The notes beneath the pieces are model-generated. The model did not search any database. It saw nothing but the letters and a program-made list of their open reading frames with translations, and had not been told where the DNA came from. The position numbers were made by a program, and so were the translations under genes. From positions 1,984,001-2,048,000 of the forward strand of contig OZ241890.1 in assembly GCA_965203475.1 (NCBI GenBank): a stretch of 64,000 bases of DNA, read 5' to 3'. Source of the stretch: JABDMD01 sp965203475. Its GTDB lineage: Bacteria > Pseudomonadota > Gammaproteobacteria > UBA4575. Below, piece by piece: positions 33,001 through 40,950 of this stretch; position 1 is the stretch's first letter; each line of letters starts with the position of its first letter.

Positions 33001-33017
33001 TGCACAATTATAGTGCA
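33001..33017. promoter_or_regulatory. NtrC-type binding site upstream of ntrB
   Basis: TGCACAATTATAGTGCA is a perfect dyad of the NtrC type (GCAC-N7-GTGC). It lies 87-103 bases upstream of the ntrB ATG and implies autoregulation of ntrBC. No other dyad of this kind is seen between ntrB and the DUF4124 gene (32915-33107). Confidence 0.6.
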
Positions 33018-33107
33018 TAATAATATTTTACGCATGAAACAATGCCTCAAAATAGGGCTATTTGGGGTACTTTGAAAGGTCAGGACTGTAATCTAGGTTG
33101 ATTACAC

Positions 33108-33704
33108 TTAATTCGCTGGAGCAGGGACAGGAGGCGGGATGTTGTTCCCCTGTAAAGAAGAATAGCGATGCAATGTGAATTCCACAGGGGCCGCCGACAT
33201 TATCGTCTTACCATTTGCAGTCACAATTTTGGCATTGATGATGTGCGTACCTCGATCCACATTTTTTAGTAAAACACTGCCTTGAGTGCCTCGGTACACT
33301 TCTTTGCTACCTAAAGACACTACATATTTATGCCCATTCCTAGATCGCAATGCCGGCACTGATTGAAAGGCAATTGCAACATCTCCGATATTGCTACGAA
33401 TATTTTCTTGCGTACTAGGCGAAGTAATTGCTAAAGAATCATATTTCGTTTTATCTTCTTTAGGCGCCGTTGTAGTGGAACTTGATGTAGACGTGCTGGG
33501 TGTTTTTAATTCTTGGGCTTCAATTAAAGTTGGCAATTCTTCCTTAATAACCATTTCCGGATTTTTACAACCGGCCGGATTATCGGAATATATTTTTTTA
33601 CCGTCTTCGCCTACACAAGCAAATATACGCTCTGCATTTGCCGCTGACATGCCTAGTACGGTTACTAAAACAAAGATCCAAGTTATTGTGAGATTTAAAC
33701 GCAT
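33108..33704 (-). CDS. Exported DUF4124-domain protein
   Basis: A 198-residue exported protein from the ATG at 33704, with AAGGTG 6 bases upstream; the longer in-frame start is not supported. The signal peptide ends at ANA (about residue 23), then a DUF4124-type region RIFACVGEDGKKIYSDNPAGCKNPEMV with two Cys residues. A Thr/Ser-rich linker leads to a beta-sandwich-like domain (NVDRGTHIINAKIVTANGKTIMSAAPVEFTLHR). DUF4124 proteins are often found next to glnA and ntrB in gammaproteobacteria; the function is unknown. Between glnA and ntrB in the same direction. Confidence 0.85.
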   Translation of the reverse strand: MRLNLTITWIFVLVTVLGMSAANAERIFACVGEDGKKIYSDNPAGCKNPEMVIKEELPTLIEAQELKTPSTSTSSSTTTAPKEDKTKYDSLAITSPSTQENIRSNIGDVAIAFQSVPALRSRNGHKYVVSLGSKEVYRGTQGSVLLKNVDRGTHIINAKIVTANGKTIMSAAPVEFTLHRYSSLQGNNIPPPVPAPAN

Positions 33705-33800
33705 GATCAGCACCTTTATAAAGCTCAATACTCCACACAAATTATAAGGGTATGGTACCTCTATTCTTTGATTAGACCCAAGAAACGGGGTGCAGGTTGC

Positions 33801-33826
33801 AAAAAAAACGCCCCAAATGGGGCGTT
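33801..33826 (-). terminator. glnA terminator
   Basis: Hairpin AACGCCCC/GGGGCGTT (33807-33814, 33819-33826) with AAAT loop, followed on the minus strand by a T-run (eight A residues on the plus strand at 33801-33808). It lies 26 bases after the glnA stop and separates glnA from the DUF4124-ntrB-ntrC genes. Confidence 0.85.
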
Positions 33827-33851
33827 TGTGATGTAATACTCAAGCCTCAGT

Positions 33852-35261
33852 TTAACAACTATAGTACATCTCGAATTCAATGGGATGAGTAGATTGACGG
33901 AATTCCGTCACTTCATCCATCTTCAATTCAATATAAGCATCGATACAGTCATCGGAAAATACTCCGCCTGTCTTGAGGAAATCACGGTCATTGTCCAATG
34001 CTTCCAACGCTTGATCGAGTGAAGAACAAACGGTTGGAATATTGGCTTCTTCTTCCGGCGGTAAATCGTATAGGTCTTTATCATTAGGAGGACCTGGATC
34101 GATTTGATTTTGGACACCATCCAGACCGGCCATCATCATTGCGGCAAATGTTAGATAAGGATTGCCCGCGGCATCACCAAATCGAACCTCGATACGACGT
34201 GCTTTAGGATTACTCTCATATGGAATTCGAATCGACGCAGAACGATTGCGTGCCGAATAGGCCAACATAACGGGTGCTTCGAAACCAGGCACCAATCGCT
34301 TATAACTATTTGTGCTACCGTTTGCAAAGGCATTAATAGCGCGTGCATGTTTTATGATTCCACCAATGTAGTACATCGCGGTTTGTGAAAGATTCCCATA
34401 CAAATCGCCAGCAAATAAATTTTCACCATCTTTCACTAACGATTGGTGAACATGCATACCACTACCGTTATCACCCACAATTGGTTTCGGCATAAAAGTG
34501 GCGGTCTTTCCATAGTTATGCGCCACATTCAGTACCACATATTTTAAAATTTGGTTCCAGTCAGCTCGTGTGGTCAGTGTGTTAAACTTTGTTCCAATTT
34601 CGCATTGTCCAGCCGTACCGACTTCATGGTGATGCACTTCTACAGAAACCCCCATTTCTTCCAGCACTTGGCACATGGCAGATCGTAAATCTTGTAATGA
34701 ATCCACCGGAGGTACTGGGAAATAGCCGCCTTTGACGCCAGGTCGATGGCCAATGTTGCCTTCTTCAAATTCTTTATTGGAGTTCCAGGCAGATTCATCG
34801 GAATCAATTTGGAAATAGGCGCCACTCATATCATTACTCCATTTCACATCATCAAACACAAAAAACTCAGGTTCAGGTCCAAAGTACGCTATATCGGCAA
34901 CACCACTAGATTTTAAATAGGCTTCTGCGCGCTTTGCGACCGAACGTGGGTCACGACCGTAGCCTTCCATCGTGGAGGGCTCTAATATATCGCAACGCAA
35001 GTTTATGGTAGGGTCGCTGAAAAATGGATCGAGAACCGCGGTACTCGCATCCGGCATTAAAATCATGTCGGACTCATTAATGCCTTTCCATCCTGCAATG
35101 GATGAGCCGTCAAACATTTTGCCTCTCTCAAATATATCTTCCTCAACCACCGAGGCTGGTACAGAGACATGTTGCTCTTTACCTTTGGTATCTGTGAAAC
35201 GAAAGTCAACAAATTTGACGTCGTTTTCACTCATCATTTTCATTACATCACTCGCAGACAT
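33852..35261 (-). CDS. glnA: Glutamine synthetase (GSI-beta)
   Basis: A 469-residue type I glutamine synthetase that makes glutamine from glutamate, ammonia and ATP. Motifs: KFVDFRFTDTKGKEQHVSVP, MFDGSSIAGWKGINESDMIL, EVHHHEVGTAGQCEIGTKFNTL, NGSGMHVHQSL and NPYLTFAAMMMAGLDG. The Tyr near residue 397 in DLYDLPPEE is the adenylylation site, which marks the GSI-beta subtype and implies GlnE control. AAGGAG lies six bases before the ATG. Regulated by NtrC and sigma-54 according to the sites upstream. Confidence 0.98.
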   Translation of the reverse strand: MSASDVMKMMSENDVKFVDFRFTDTKGKEQHVSVPASVVEEDIFERGKMFDGSSIAGWKGINESDMILMPDASTAVLDPFFSDPTINLRCDILEPSTMEGYGRDPRSVAKRAEAYLKSSGVADIAYFGPEPEFFVFDDVKWSNDMSGAYFQIDSDESAWNSNKEFEEGNIGHRPGVKGGYFPVPPVDSLQDLRSAMCQVLEEMGVSVEVHHHEVGTAGQCEIGTKFNTLTTRADWNQILKYVVLNVAHNYGKTATFMPKPIVGDNGSGMHVHQSLVKDGENLFAGDLYGNLSQTAMYYIGGIIKHARAINAFANGSTNSYKRLVPGFEAPVMLAYSARNRSASIRIPYESNPKARRIEVRFGDAAGNPYLTFAAMMMAGLDGVQNQIDPGPPNDKDLYDLPPEEEANIPTVCSSLDQALEALDNDRDFLKTGGVFSDDCIDAYIELKMDEVTEFRQSTHPIEFEMYYSC

Positions 35262-35344
35262 GGGTTACTCCTTAGTTACGACTCGAATGTTATTCTTATG
35301 ATGGTGATTAATTGCTAATCACATTCATAGCTATGGTCTTTCTT

Positions 35345-35361
35345 AGCACATACTATGCCAG
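35345..35361 (-). promoter_or_regulatory. Candidate sigma-54 promoter of glnA
   Basis: On the minus strand CTGGCATAGTATGTGCT fits YTGGCACGRNNNTTGCW in the GG and GC cores and their spacing, with three mismatches. The predicted start is about 35334, giving a 73-base leader before the glnA ATG. NtrC-type sites are centred about 120 and 140 bases upstream of that start, as in enteric glnAp2. Confidence 0.6.
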
Positions 35362-35444
35362 TGCCTTAGCCTGCACTCTAATGAGGCCAGGACGGCATTA
35401 TACGCAGCTTTTACTTGATAGGTAGCTATCCACGTGAGATTGAC

Positions 35445-35481
35445 TGCATCAATATAGGGCACGTAAGCACAAAATTAGTGC
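35445..35481. promoter_or_regulatory. Paired NtrC-type enhancer sites upstream of glnA
   Basis: GCACAAAATTAGTGC (35467-35481) fits GCAC-N7-GTGC exactly. A weaker copy, TGCATCAATATAGGGCA (35445-35461), is centred 21 bases nearer the promoter, two helical turns away. Two cooperating sites at about -140 and -120 match the enhancer layout of NtrC-dependent glnA promoters. The sequence from here to 35834 holds no other gene; a short hairpin AGCAG/CTGCT precedes the small gene at 35835. Confidence 0.6.
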
Positions 35482-35834
35482 GGCTGTAACAAACACCAAT
35501 CGTTAAATTTGATCGTATAAAAAATAATCATTTGCATTGAATATGGCCTTTCTCTTCAGAGGTAAAAATCAGTATCGAAAGACAGACTCTCACAGGCCGC
35601 TAGCAGCTGCCATAAATTGTCAGCAAGGGCCGAAACATGGAGACAAAATTGGTCCACAAGCATAGATTTTGGTACCCCTCGGATGAACTAAAAATTTTTA
35701 ATCTACAGCCTGTCAGTAAGTTACAAAATCATGCTCTATGCCTGAAGTAGTGGCACAGGCCTTGCTCTATTACTACTAGTGAAAGTAAATGCAAGCAGAC
35801 ATTATCGACTGCTGATTTAACTAAGGAGGTCCCC

Positions 35835-35954
35835 ATGGAAGGGAGCACAGAAATGTTTACTACAATTTATGTGATTTGGATTGTAGCGAGTTTATCGGCA
35901 TTAGCTTGGGCATATCGCAATAGCGTTAAACGTAAATTGGGTTTAGGGAAATAA
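35835..35954 (+). CDS. Small single-pass membrane protein (39 aa)
   Basis: A 39-residue reading frame with a textbook ribosome binding site: AAGGAGGT four bases before the ATG. The protein has a short polar N-terminus, one membrane segment (TIYVIWIVASLSALAWAY, about residues 10-27) and a basic tail (RNSVKRKLGLGK), predicting N-out/C-in topology. It is not recognised as any named family. It lies alone between glnA and the GGA-rich RNA candidate. The near-perfect Shine-Dalgarno sequence and positive-inside tail argue that it is real. Confidence 0.7.
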   Translation: MEGSTEMFTTIYVIWIVASLSALAWAYRNSVKRKLGLGK

Positions 35955-35979
35955 CGCCCATTTGATTTTCGATTAGTTA

Positions 35980-36215
35980 CACAAGGAAGCGTAATTAATT
36001 GAGTTAAAAATTGTAGAGTGCGGTGAACACTGTTCACTTTCAAGGAAACTCGCAGACAAGGATTGTCAACTCTACAACTTTTTAGGAACTACGCTGAGGT
36101 AAAGGATGACCTTAGCGTGCAGGGAAGCATAAGTAGCTCAACTTTATATGGAGAGCTAGTTCTAAACGTCTTAGGGAAGAGTGCTGCGCGACAAGGACGT
36201 CATCTGCAGCCCCCT
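35980..36215 (+). ncRNA. Candidate CsrA/RsmA-titrating small RNA (CsrB/RsmY type)
   Basis: This gap has nine GGA motifs between 35985 and 36197, several placed in hairpin loops. GACAA-GGA-TTGTC (36055-36067) is enclosed by TTGTAGAGT/ACTCTACAA (36011-36019, 36069-36077). ACGCTGAGGT/ACCTTAGCGT (36091-36118) has the loop AAAGGATG. TAGCTC/GAGCTA (36134-36158) holds a GGA at the loop end, and GCTGC/GCAGC (36183-36210) encloses AAGGA. GGA in hairpin loops is the recognition feature of CsrA/RsmA. No clear T-run terminator or promoter was found, so ends are uncertain. Confidence 0.45.
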
Positions 36216-36310
36216 TAAGACCCCCCACAAAACACATTTATCACTCGGTTTTGCTGGTCGCAAGACGGGTGCATCGTTATACTCACGCTGCAGTATTTCT
36301 CAGCAAACAC

Positions 36311-37216
36311 ATGCCAAAAACCCAAGCATTAAACACCCATATCAGCTTCCAAGAACTCATTCAAAAACTACAACAGTTCTGGGCACAGCAAGGATGCGTG
36401 ATTGAGCAGCCCTATGATTTGGAAATGGGTGCTGCCACTTTTCACCCTAGTACATTTTTACGCGCGATTGGCCCTGAACCTTGGCGTAGTGCATTTGCAC
36501 AACCCTGTCGTCGCCCTACCGATGGGCGCTATGGTGATAACCCAAATCGGCTGCAACGTTATTTTCAGTTTCAGGTGCTGTTAAAACCTGCACCCGATAA
36601 TATTCAAAATCTTTATTTGGAATCGTTAACTTCACTCAATATCGACCCCTTAGTACATGACATTCGTTTTGTGGAAGATAATTGGGAATCACCCACTCTA
36701 GGGGCCTGGGGCTTGGGTTGGGAAGTGTGGTTAGACGGAATGGAAGTTTCTCAGTTTACATATTTTCAACAAATTGGTGGTTTGGATTGTAATCCTGTAA
36801 GTGGTGAACTTACGTACGGATTAGAACGCATTGCCATGTATTTACAAAATGTTGACAGTGTTTACGATCTTGAATGGGTTAATTCCAGTGACAAAATCGT
36901 TCGCTATGGCGATGTGTATCACCAAAATGAAAAAGAACAATCGGCCTATAATTTTGAACATGCGAATACAGAAGCTTTATTTAGTTATTTTGATAACAGT
37001 GAAAAAGAATGTAATCAACTTATTGAAAACCAATTGGCTATTCCTGCCTACGATTATGTTTTGAAATGTTCACACAGTTTTAATTTGCTGGATGCAAGAC
37101 AAGTTATTTCAGTAACCGAACGTCAGCAATATATTCTACGTATTCGAAAACTAGCGCAAGCGGTAGCCAATGCTTATTTTGAAAGTCGCGAAGCACTGAG
37201 ATTCCCATTAAAGTAA
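36311..37216 (+). CDS. glyQ: Glycyl-tRNA synthetase alpha subunit GlyQ
   Basis: The catalytic alpha subunit of the heterotetrameric class II glycyl-tRNA synthetase, 301 residues from the ATG at 36311 (MPKTQALNTHISFQ). A start 20 codons upstream gives an unlikely Arg/His-rich N-terminus. Motifs: QQGCVIEQPYDLEMGAATFHPSTFLRAIGPEPW, CRRPTDGRYGDNPNRLQRYFQFQVLLKP, EDNWESPTLGAWGLGWEVWLDGMEVSQFTYFQQ and TYGLERIAMYLQ. It is 3 bases upstream of glyS. Confidence 0.98.
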   Translation: MPKTQALNTHISFQELIQKLQQFWAQQGCVIEQPYDLEMGAATFHPSTFLRAIGPEPWRSAFAQPCRRPTDGRYGDNPNRLQRYFQFQVLLKPAPDNIQNLYLESLTSLNIDPLVHDIRFVEDNWESPTLGAWGLGWEVWLDGMEVSQFTYFQQIGGLDCNPVSGELTYGLERIAMYLQNVDSVYDLEWVNSSDKIVRYGDVYHQNEKEQSAYNFEHANTEALFSYFDNSEKECNQLIENQLAIPAYDYVLKCSHSFNLLDARQVISVTERQQYILRIRKLAQAVANAYFESREALRFPLK

Positions 37217-37219
37217 AGC

Positions 37220-39295
37220 ATGGACGACAAAAAAGATTTTTTGTTAGAACTTGGTACAGAAGATCTGCCAGCCAGACTAGTCAGCTCTTTATCGGATGAA
37301 TTTGCAAAATTAATTTGCGCACAATTACAAAGTAAAGGTCTAGCATTTGATGATTACCAACGCTTTTCTACCCCGCGCCGGCTTTGTGTCATCGCCCCAA
37401 ACTTGGATTGCAAACAAGCTGATCAAATAATCGAGCGTAAAGGTCCTGCTGTTGCAAATGCATTTGACGATAAAGGCGCACCCACAAAAGCTGCAATTGG
37501 ATTTGCCCAATCCTGTGGTGTAGAAGTCAATCAGTTGGAATCAGAAAAAGATTCTAAAAAACCTAAATTAGTTTATCGTGAAAAACGCAAAGGGAAAGAA
37601 ACTGACTCATTACTGCCAGAAATTATTAATCAGTCTGTTACTAAATTAACCATTCCAAAACGCATGCGCTGGAATGATAGCGGAAGTGAATTTATTCGGC
37701 CAATACGCTGGGTCTTAGCGATTTTCGGTACAAGTATTTTGGACTTCGAAGTATCCGGCCTAAAAGCTGGCAATGTTACATATGGTCACCGCTTTCACAG
37801 TAATGAACCAATTGTGGTGAAACATGCTTCAGCCTATAAAGAATTATTAAAAGTTAAAGGGCATGTCATCGCTGATAGCAATGAACGAAAACAAAATATA
37901 CTGGATCAAATTAATAAATTGACCAATCAAGCAAAAGCCACAGCGACCTTTAATGATGAATTGTTAGATGAAATTACAAACTTAGTGGAATGGCCTGTCG
38001 CGATATTAGGTGAATTTGATAAAAAGTTTCTACAAGTGCATCAAGCTGTTTTGATCAGCACCATGCAAGATAATCAGAAGTATATTCCATTGCTAAGTGC
38101 TACCGGCGAACTACTTTCAAAATTTATTATCATCAGCAATATTGAAAGTAAATCTCCGAATGTAGTTAAGCAGGGCAATGAAAAAGTTATTGTGCCACGC
38201 TTTGAAGATGCCATGTTTTTTTGGCAACGTGATAAACAAAAAACATTAGAACAACGTTATACACAGTTAAAGACGGTGGTTTTTGAAAAACAACTGGGTA
38301 GTTTGCATGACAAAAGCGAACGTTTAATTAAACTTTCGACAGGGATAAGTCATGTTGCAAATGCAGACCAAAAAGATTGTCAGCGTGCAGCAAGATTAAG
38401 CAAGTGTGACTTATTAACTGAAATGGTGGGAGAGTTTCCCAAACTTCAAGGTGTGGTTGGAAATACATTGGCGAAACATGATGGTGAAAATGAAAATGTT
38501 TGTATCGCGCTAGAACAACAATATTTACCTCGCTATGCCGGTGATGACTTACCCACAAATCCTGTGGGTCAAAGTTTAGCGTTGGCTGATCGAATTGATA
38601 CTTTGGTAGGTATTTTTGCAATTGGTAAAAAGCCGACTGGATTAAAAGATCCCTATGGGTTGCGACGTGCAGCACTTGCCGTATTGCGAATTTTAATTGA
38701 AACGCCTCTTAATATGGACTTGTACAATAGCCTGAAACAGGCTGCTGCACAGTTTGATAAAAAAATTAAGTCTGATTTAGTTGTAGATGAAGTGTTTGAT
38801 TACATTCTGGAGCGTTTGCGTAGTTATTTTGCTGAACGTAATTTTGCTCCTGATATCGTTGATTCGGTATTGGCTAATCGACCCACTTCTCCCAGCGATA
38901 TTGCAGCCCGAATAAAAGCGATTGCAAATTTTAGAAATCTGCCCGATGCAGATAGCCTTGCAGCTGCCAACAAACGGATACGTAATATTCTCAAAAAGAT
39001 TGACCATACTGATATTAGCGAAGTCGATAAAAATTTATTTAAAGAGGATGCAGAAAATGTATTGCATTCATCACTGAATAAGCTAAGTAATGAAGTTGAA
39101 GAATTATTTAATCAATTTGAATATGAAAAAGCATTAAACAAACTTGCATATCTTAGACAACCGGTCGATCAATTTTTTGACGATGTCATGGTAATGGATG
39201 AAGATGAGACATTAAAAACCAATCGAATTGCATTACTATATAAAATTGATTCATTATTTATGAAAGTGGCCGATTTTTCACGATTACAATCATAA
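37220..39295 (+). CDS. glyS: Glycyl-tRNA synthetase beta subunit GlyS
   Basis: The 691-residue beta subunit that binds tRNA-Gly. Hallmarks: FLLELGTEDLPARLV at the start, FSTPRRLCVI, KRMRWNDSGSEFIRPIRWVLAIFG, TYGHRF, LISTMQDNQKYIPLL, VVPRFEDAMFFWQRDKQKTL, LTEMVGEFPKLQGVVGNTLAKHDGE and GLKDPYGLRRAALAVLRIL, then the DALR-type anticodon region (DVMVMDEDETLKTNRIALL). Normal length and co-transcribed with glyQ. Confidence 0.98.
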   Translation: MDDKKDFLLELGTEDLPARLVSSLSDEFAKLICAQLQSKGLAFDDYQRFSTPRRLCVIAPNLDCKQADQIIERKGPAVANAFDDKGAPTKAAIGFAQSCGVEVNQLESEKDSKKPKLVYREKRKGKETDSLLPEIINQSVTKLTIPKRMRWNDSGSEFIRPIRWVLAIFGTSILDFEVSGLKAGNVTYGHRFHSNEPIVVKHASAYKELLKVKGHVIADSNERKQNILDQINKLTNQAKATATFNDELLDEITNLVEWPVAILGEFDKKFLQVHQAVLISTMQDNQKYIPLLSATGELLSKFIIISNIESKSPNVVKQGNEKVIVPRFEDAMFFWQRDKQKTLEQRYTQLKTVVFEKQLGSLHDKSERLIKLSTGISHVANADQKDCQRAARLSKCDLLTEMVGEFPKLQGVVGNTLAKHDGENENVCIALEQQYLPRYAGDDLPTNPVGQSLALADRIDTLVGIFAIGKKPTGLKDPYGLRRAALAVLRILIETPLNMDLYNSLKQAAAQFDKKIKSDLVVDEVFDYILERLRSYFAERNFAPDIVDSVLANRPTSPSDIAARIKAIANFRNLPDADSLAAANKRIRNILKKIDHTDISEVDKNLFKEDAENVLHSSLNKLSNEVEELFNQFEYEKALNKLAYLRQPVDQFFDDVMVMDEDETLKTNRIALLYKIDSLFMKVADFSRLQS

Positions 39296-39305
39296 TGAAA
39301 ACAAA

Positions 39306-39854
39306 ATGAGTAGCGAAAATAAATTATCGGTAGTTGTGTTAGATCGAGATGGTGTAATCAACGAAGACTCGGATGAATTTATAAAATCACCAGAAGAATG
39401 GTTGCCCATCGAAGGAAGTTTGGAGGCCATTGCAAAGCTCAATCATGCAAAAGTAAAAGTGTTTGTGGCATCCAACCAATCAGGTATTGAGCGCGAGCTG
39501 CTTAACTACCATGATTTGCATTTAATTCATCAAAAAATGATTGGGGACTTGACCCAACATGGTGGTCATTTAGACGGCATTTTTATTTGTCCTTATCTGG
39601 AAGCAGAATGCCGCAAACCCAACACTGGCATGTTGGTAGAAATAGAAAATCGTGCCAATGTATCGTTAGCAAAAGCCCCCTTTATTGGTGATTCCTTACG
39701 TGATGTACAGGCTGCCATGAAACACGGTGCACAGCCGGTCTTGGTTTGTACAGGTAATGGCTCTGTCACCGCCAAAAGTGAACAGCTACCTAGAAATATT
39801 CCGATCTATGCCGATCTCGCTGAAGCGGTAGATGCTCTTTTAAGTTTAAATTAA
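39306..39854 (+). CDS. gmhB: D-glycero-D-manno-heptose-1,7-bisphosphate phosphatase GmhB
   Basis: A 182-residue HAD phosphatase for the ADP-heptose branch of lipopolysaccharide core synthesis. HAD motif I is VVLDRDGVINEDSD (nucleophile and acid/base Asp), motif II VASNQSG, and motif III/IV CRKPNTGML and IGDSLRDVQAAMKHG. The zinc loop of the E. coli enzyme (C-x-H and C-x-C) is shortened to CPYLEAECRKP, so the structural zinc site appears lost. It follows glyS by 10 bases and precedes plsC by 10, a conserved glyQS-gmhB-plsC arrangement. Confidence 0.93.
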   Translation: MSSENKLSVVVLDRDGVINEDSDEFIKSPEEWLPIEGSLEAIAKLNHAKVKVFVASNQSGIERELLNYHDLHLIHQKMIGDLTQHGGHLDGIFICPYLEAECRKPNTGMLVEIENRANVSLAKAPFIGDSLRDVQAAMKHGAQPVLVCTGNGSVTAKSEQLPRNIPIYADLAEAVDALLSLN

Positions 39855-39864
39855 TTTAAATTAC

Positions 39865-40575
39865 ATGTTTCAAACGCTACGGTCGTTGCTGTATCTCTTG
39901 GGCATGGCGGTACTCACGTTTTTCTTTGGCATTCTTAGTTTATTAACTGTGTTTGTTCCTTACAAAGCGCGCTACTACATTATTACGCGTTGGTCCAAAA
40001 CGAATTTGGTTTGGTTACAGCTAACTTGCGGTCTTGGTTATGAGGTTATAGGAAAAGAAAATCTTCCTGATTATCCGTGCATTGTAATGTCGAACCATCA
40101 ATCGGCCTGGGAAACCATGGCCATCGGCGTTATCTTTCCTCCGTTAATTTGGGTAATTAAACGTGAGCTTTTATTCATTCCCGTGTTTGGTTGGGGCATG
40201 GCGTTAACCCATCCCATTGCATTGAATCGAAAAGCCGGTCGCAATGCGGTCGATCAGTTGGTAGAAAAAGGGAAAGATCGATTAAACAAGGGCTATAGCA
40301 TTTTGATTTTTCCAGAAGGCACACGCACCCCACCCGGTGATCGACGCAAATTTAAAATTGGGGGTGCATTGTTAGCCGAACAAAGTGGTGTACCAATCAT
40401 CCCTGTCGTGCATAACTCTGGAAAATTTTGGGCACGCAGACAATTGGTTAAAAAACCCGGTATTGTCACCTTGATAATTGGAGAACCAATTCAAACAAAA
40501 AATAAAAAAGCTTCGGCTATAAATGAAGAAGTGTATGTATGGATTTCTGTAAAAAGAGATGAGTTGGAGAGATAA
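39865..40575 (+). CDS. plsC: 1-acyl-sn-glycerol-3-phosphate acyltransferase PlsC
   Basis: A 236-residue integral membrane acyltransferase making phosphatidic acid. N-terminal membrane helix (LLYLLGMAVLTFFFGILSLLTVF). Catalytic box SNHQSAWET has Glu at the place of Asp in HX4D, a variant common in proteobacterial PlsC proteins. Motif III FPEGTRTPPGDRRKFKIGGALLAEQSGVPIIPV and the VTLIIGEPI segment near the end complete the fold. Start ATG lies 10 bases after gmhB. Confidence 0.95.
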   Translation: MFQTLRSLLYLLGMAVLTFFFGILSLLTVFVPYKARYYIITRWSKTNLVWLQLTCGLGYEVIGKENLPDYPCIVMSNHQSAWETMAIGVIFPPLIWVIKRELLFIPVFGWGMALTHPIALNRKAGRNAVDQLVEKGKDRLNKGYSILIFPEGTRTPPGDRRKFKIGGALLAEQSGVPIIPVVHNSGKFWARRQLVKKPGIVTLIIGEPIQTKNKKASAINEEVYVWISVKRDELER

Positions 40576-40582
40576 ATTGTGA

Positions 40583-40715
40583 ATGCAAGGATGTACAAGT
40601 GTTGCAGCTGGTTTCGCATTTAATGAAACTAAGTATCAGAATGTAGAATTTGAGTTGCCCTGGAAGTCGGGAACGACCGCACGAATAAGAGTCGAATCAT
40701 GGCTGATTCAAGCCA
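40583..40715 (+). repeat. Dispersed repeat, left arm (inverted to 42330-42475)
   Basis: A repeat of roughly 130 bp whose inverted partner lies 1.7 kb away. A core of 58 bases (40615-40672) is identical to the complement of 42378-42435, and both flanks remain recognisably similar. It contains no intact gene. Together the arms bound the OmpW-like and hemoglobin genes. Confidence 0.9.
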
Positions 40716-40733
40716 GCTAAAATTATACTCACT

Positions 40734-40763
40734 AATGTCTGCTATCGGCAATTAGTGGTCATT
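40734..40763. repeat. Short palindromic (REP-like) repeat, copy 1
   Basis: A 30-base element beginning AATGTCTGCT and ending AGTGGTCATT, an imperfect palindrome. Related copies are at 41644-41673 and 42237-42266, all within the 1.9-kb repeat-bounded segment and nowhere else that I saw in the window. The rest of the gap to the OmpW gene (40764-40950) shows only an AAGGA ribosome binding site. Confidence 0.75.
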
Positions 40764-40950
40764 CACACTATTAAAATACTCATCGAATTTAGACTATACA
40801 AACATTAACTGATTTGAATCAGGAACATTCTTAGAAAACTCTGATAATTTGCTCACCATGCACAACGCTACAATACAAATATTTCTTCAACTGCGGTTTA
40901 ACTTTTAAAATTCTCAATTTGAGCAAAATAAACTCAAAGGAATTTTTATA

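Noticed and set aside
36216..36310. Glycine riboswitch or T-box upstream of glyQ
   Set aside because: No conserved glycine-aptamer or T-box sequence could be seen.
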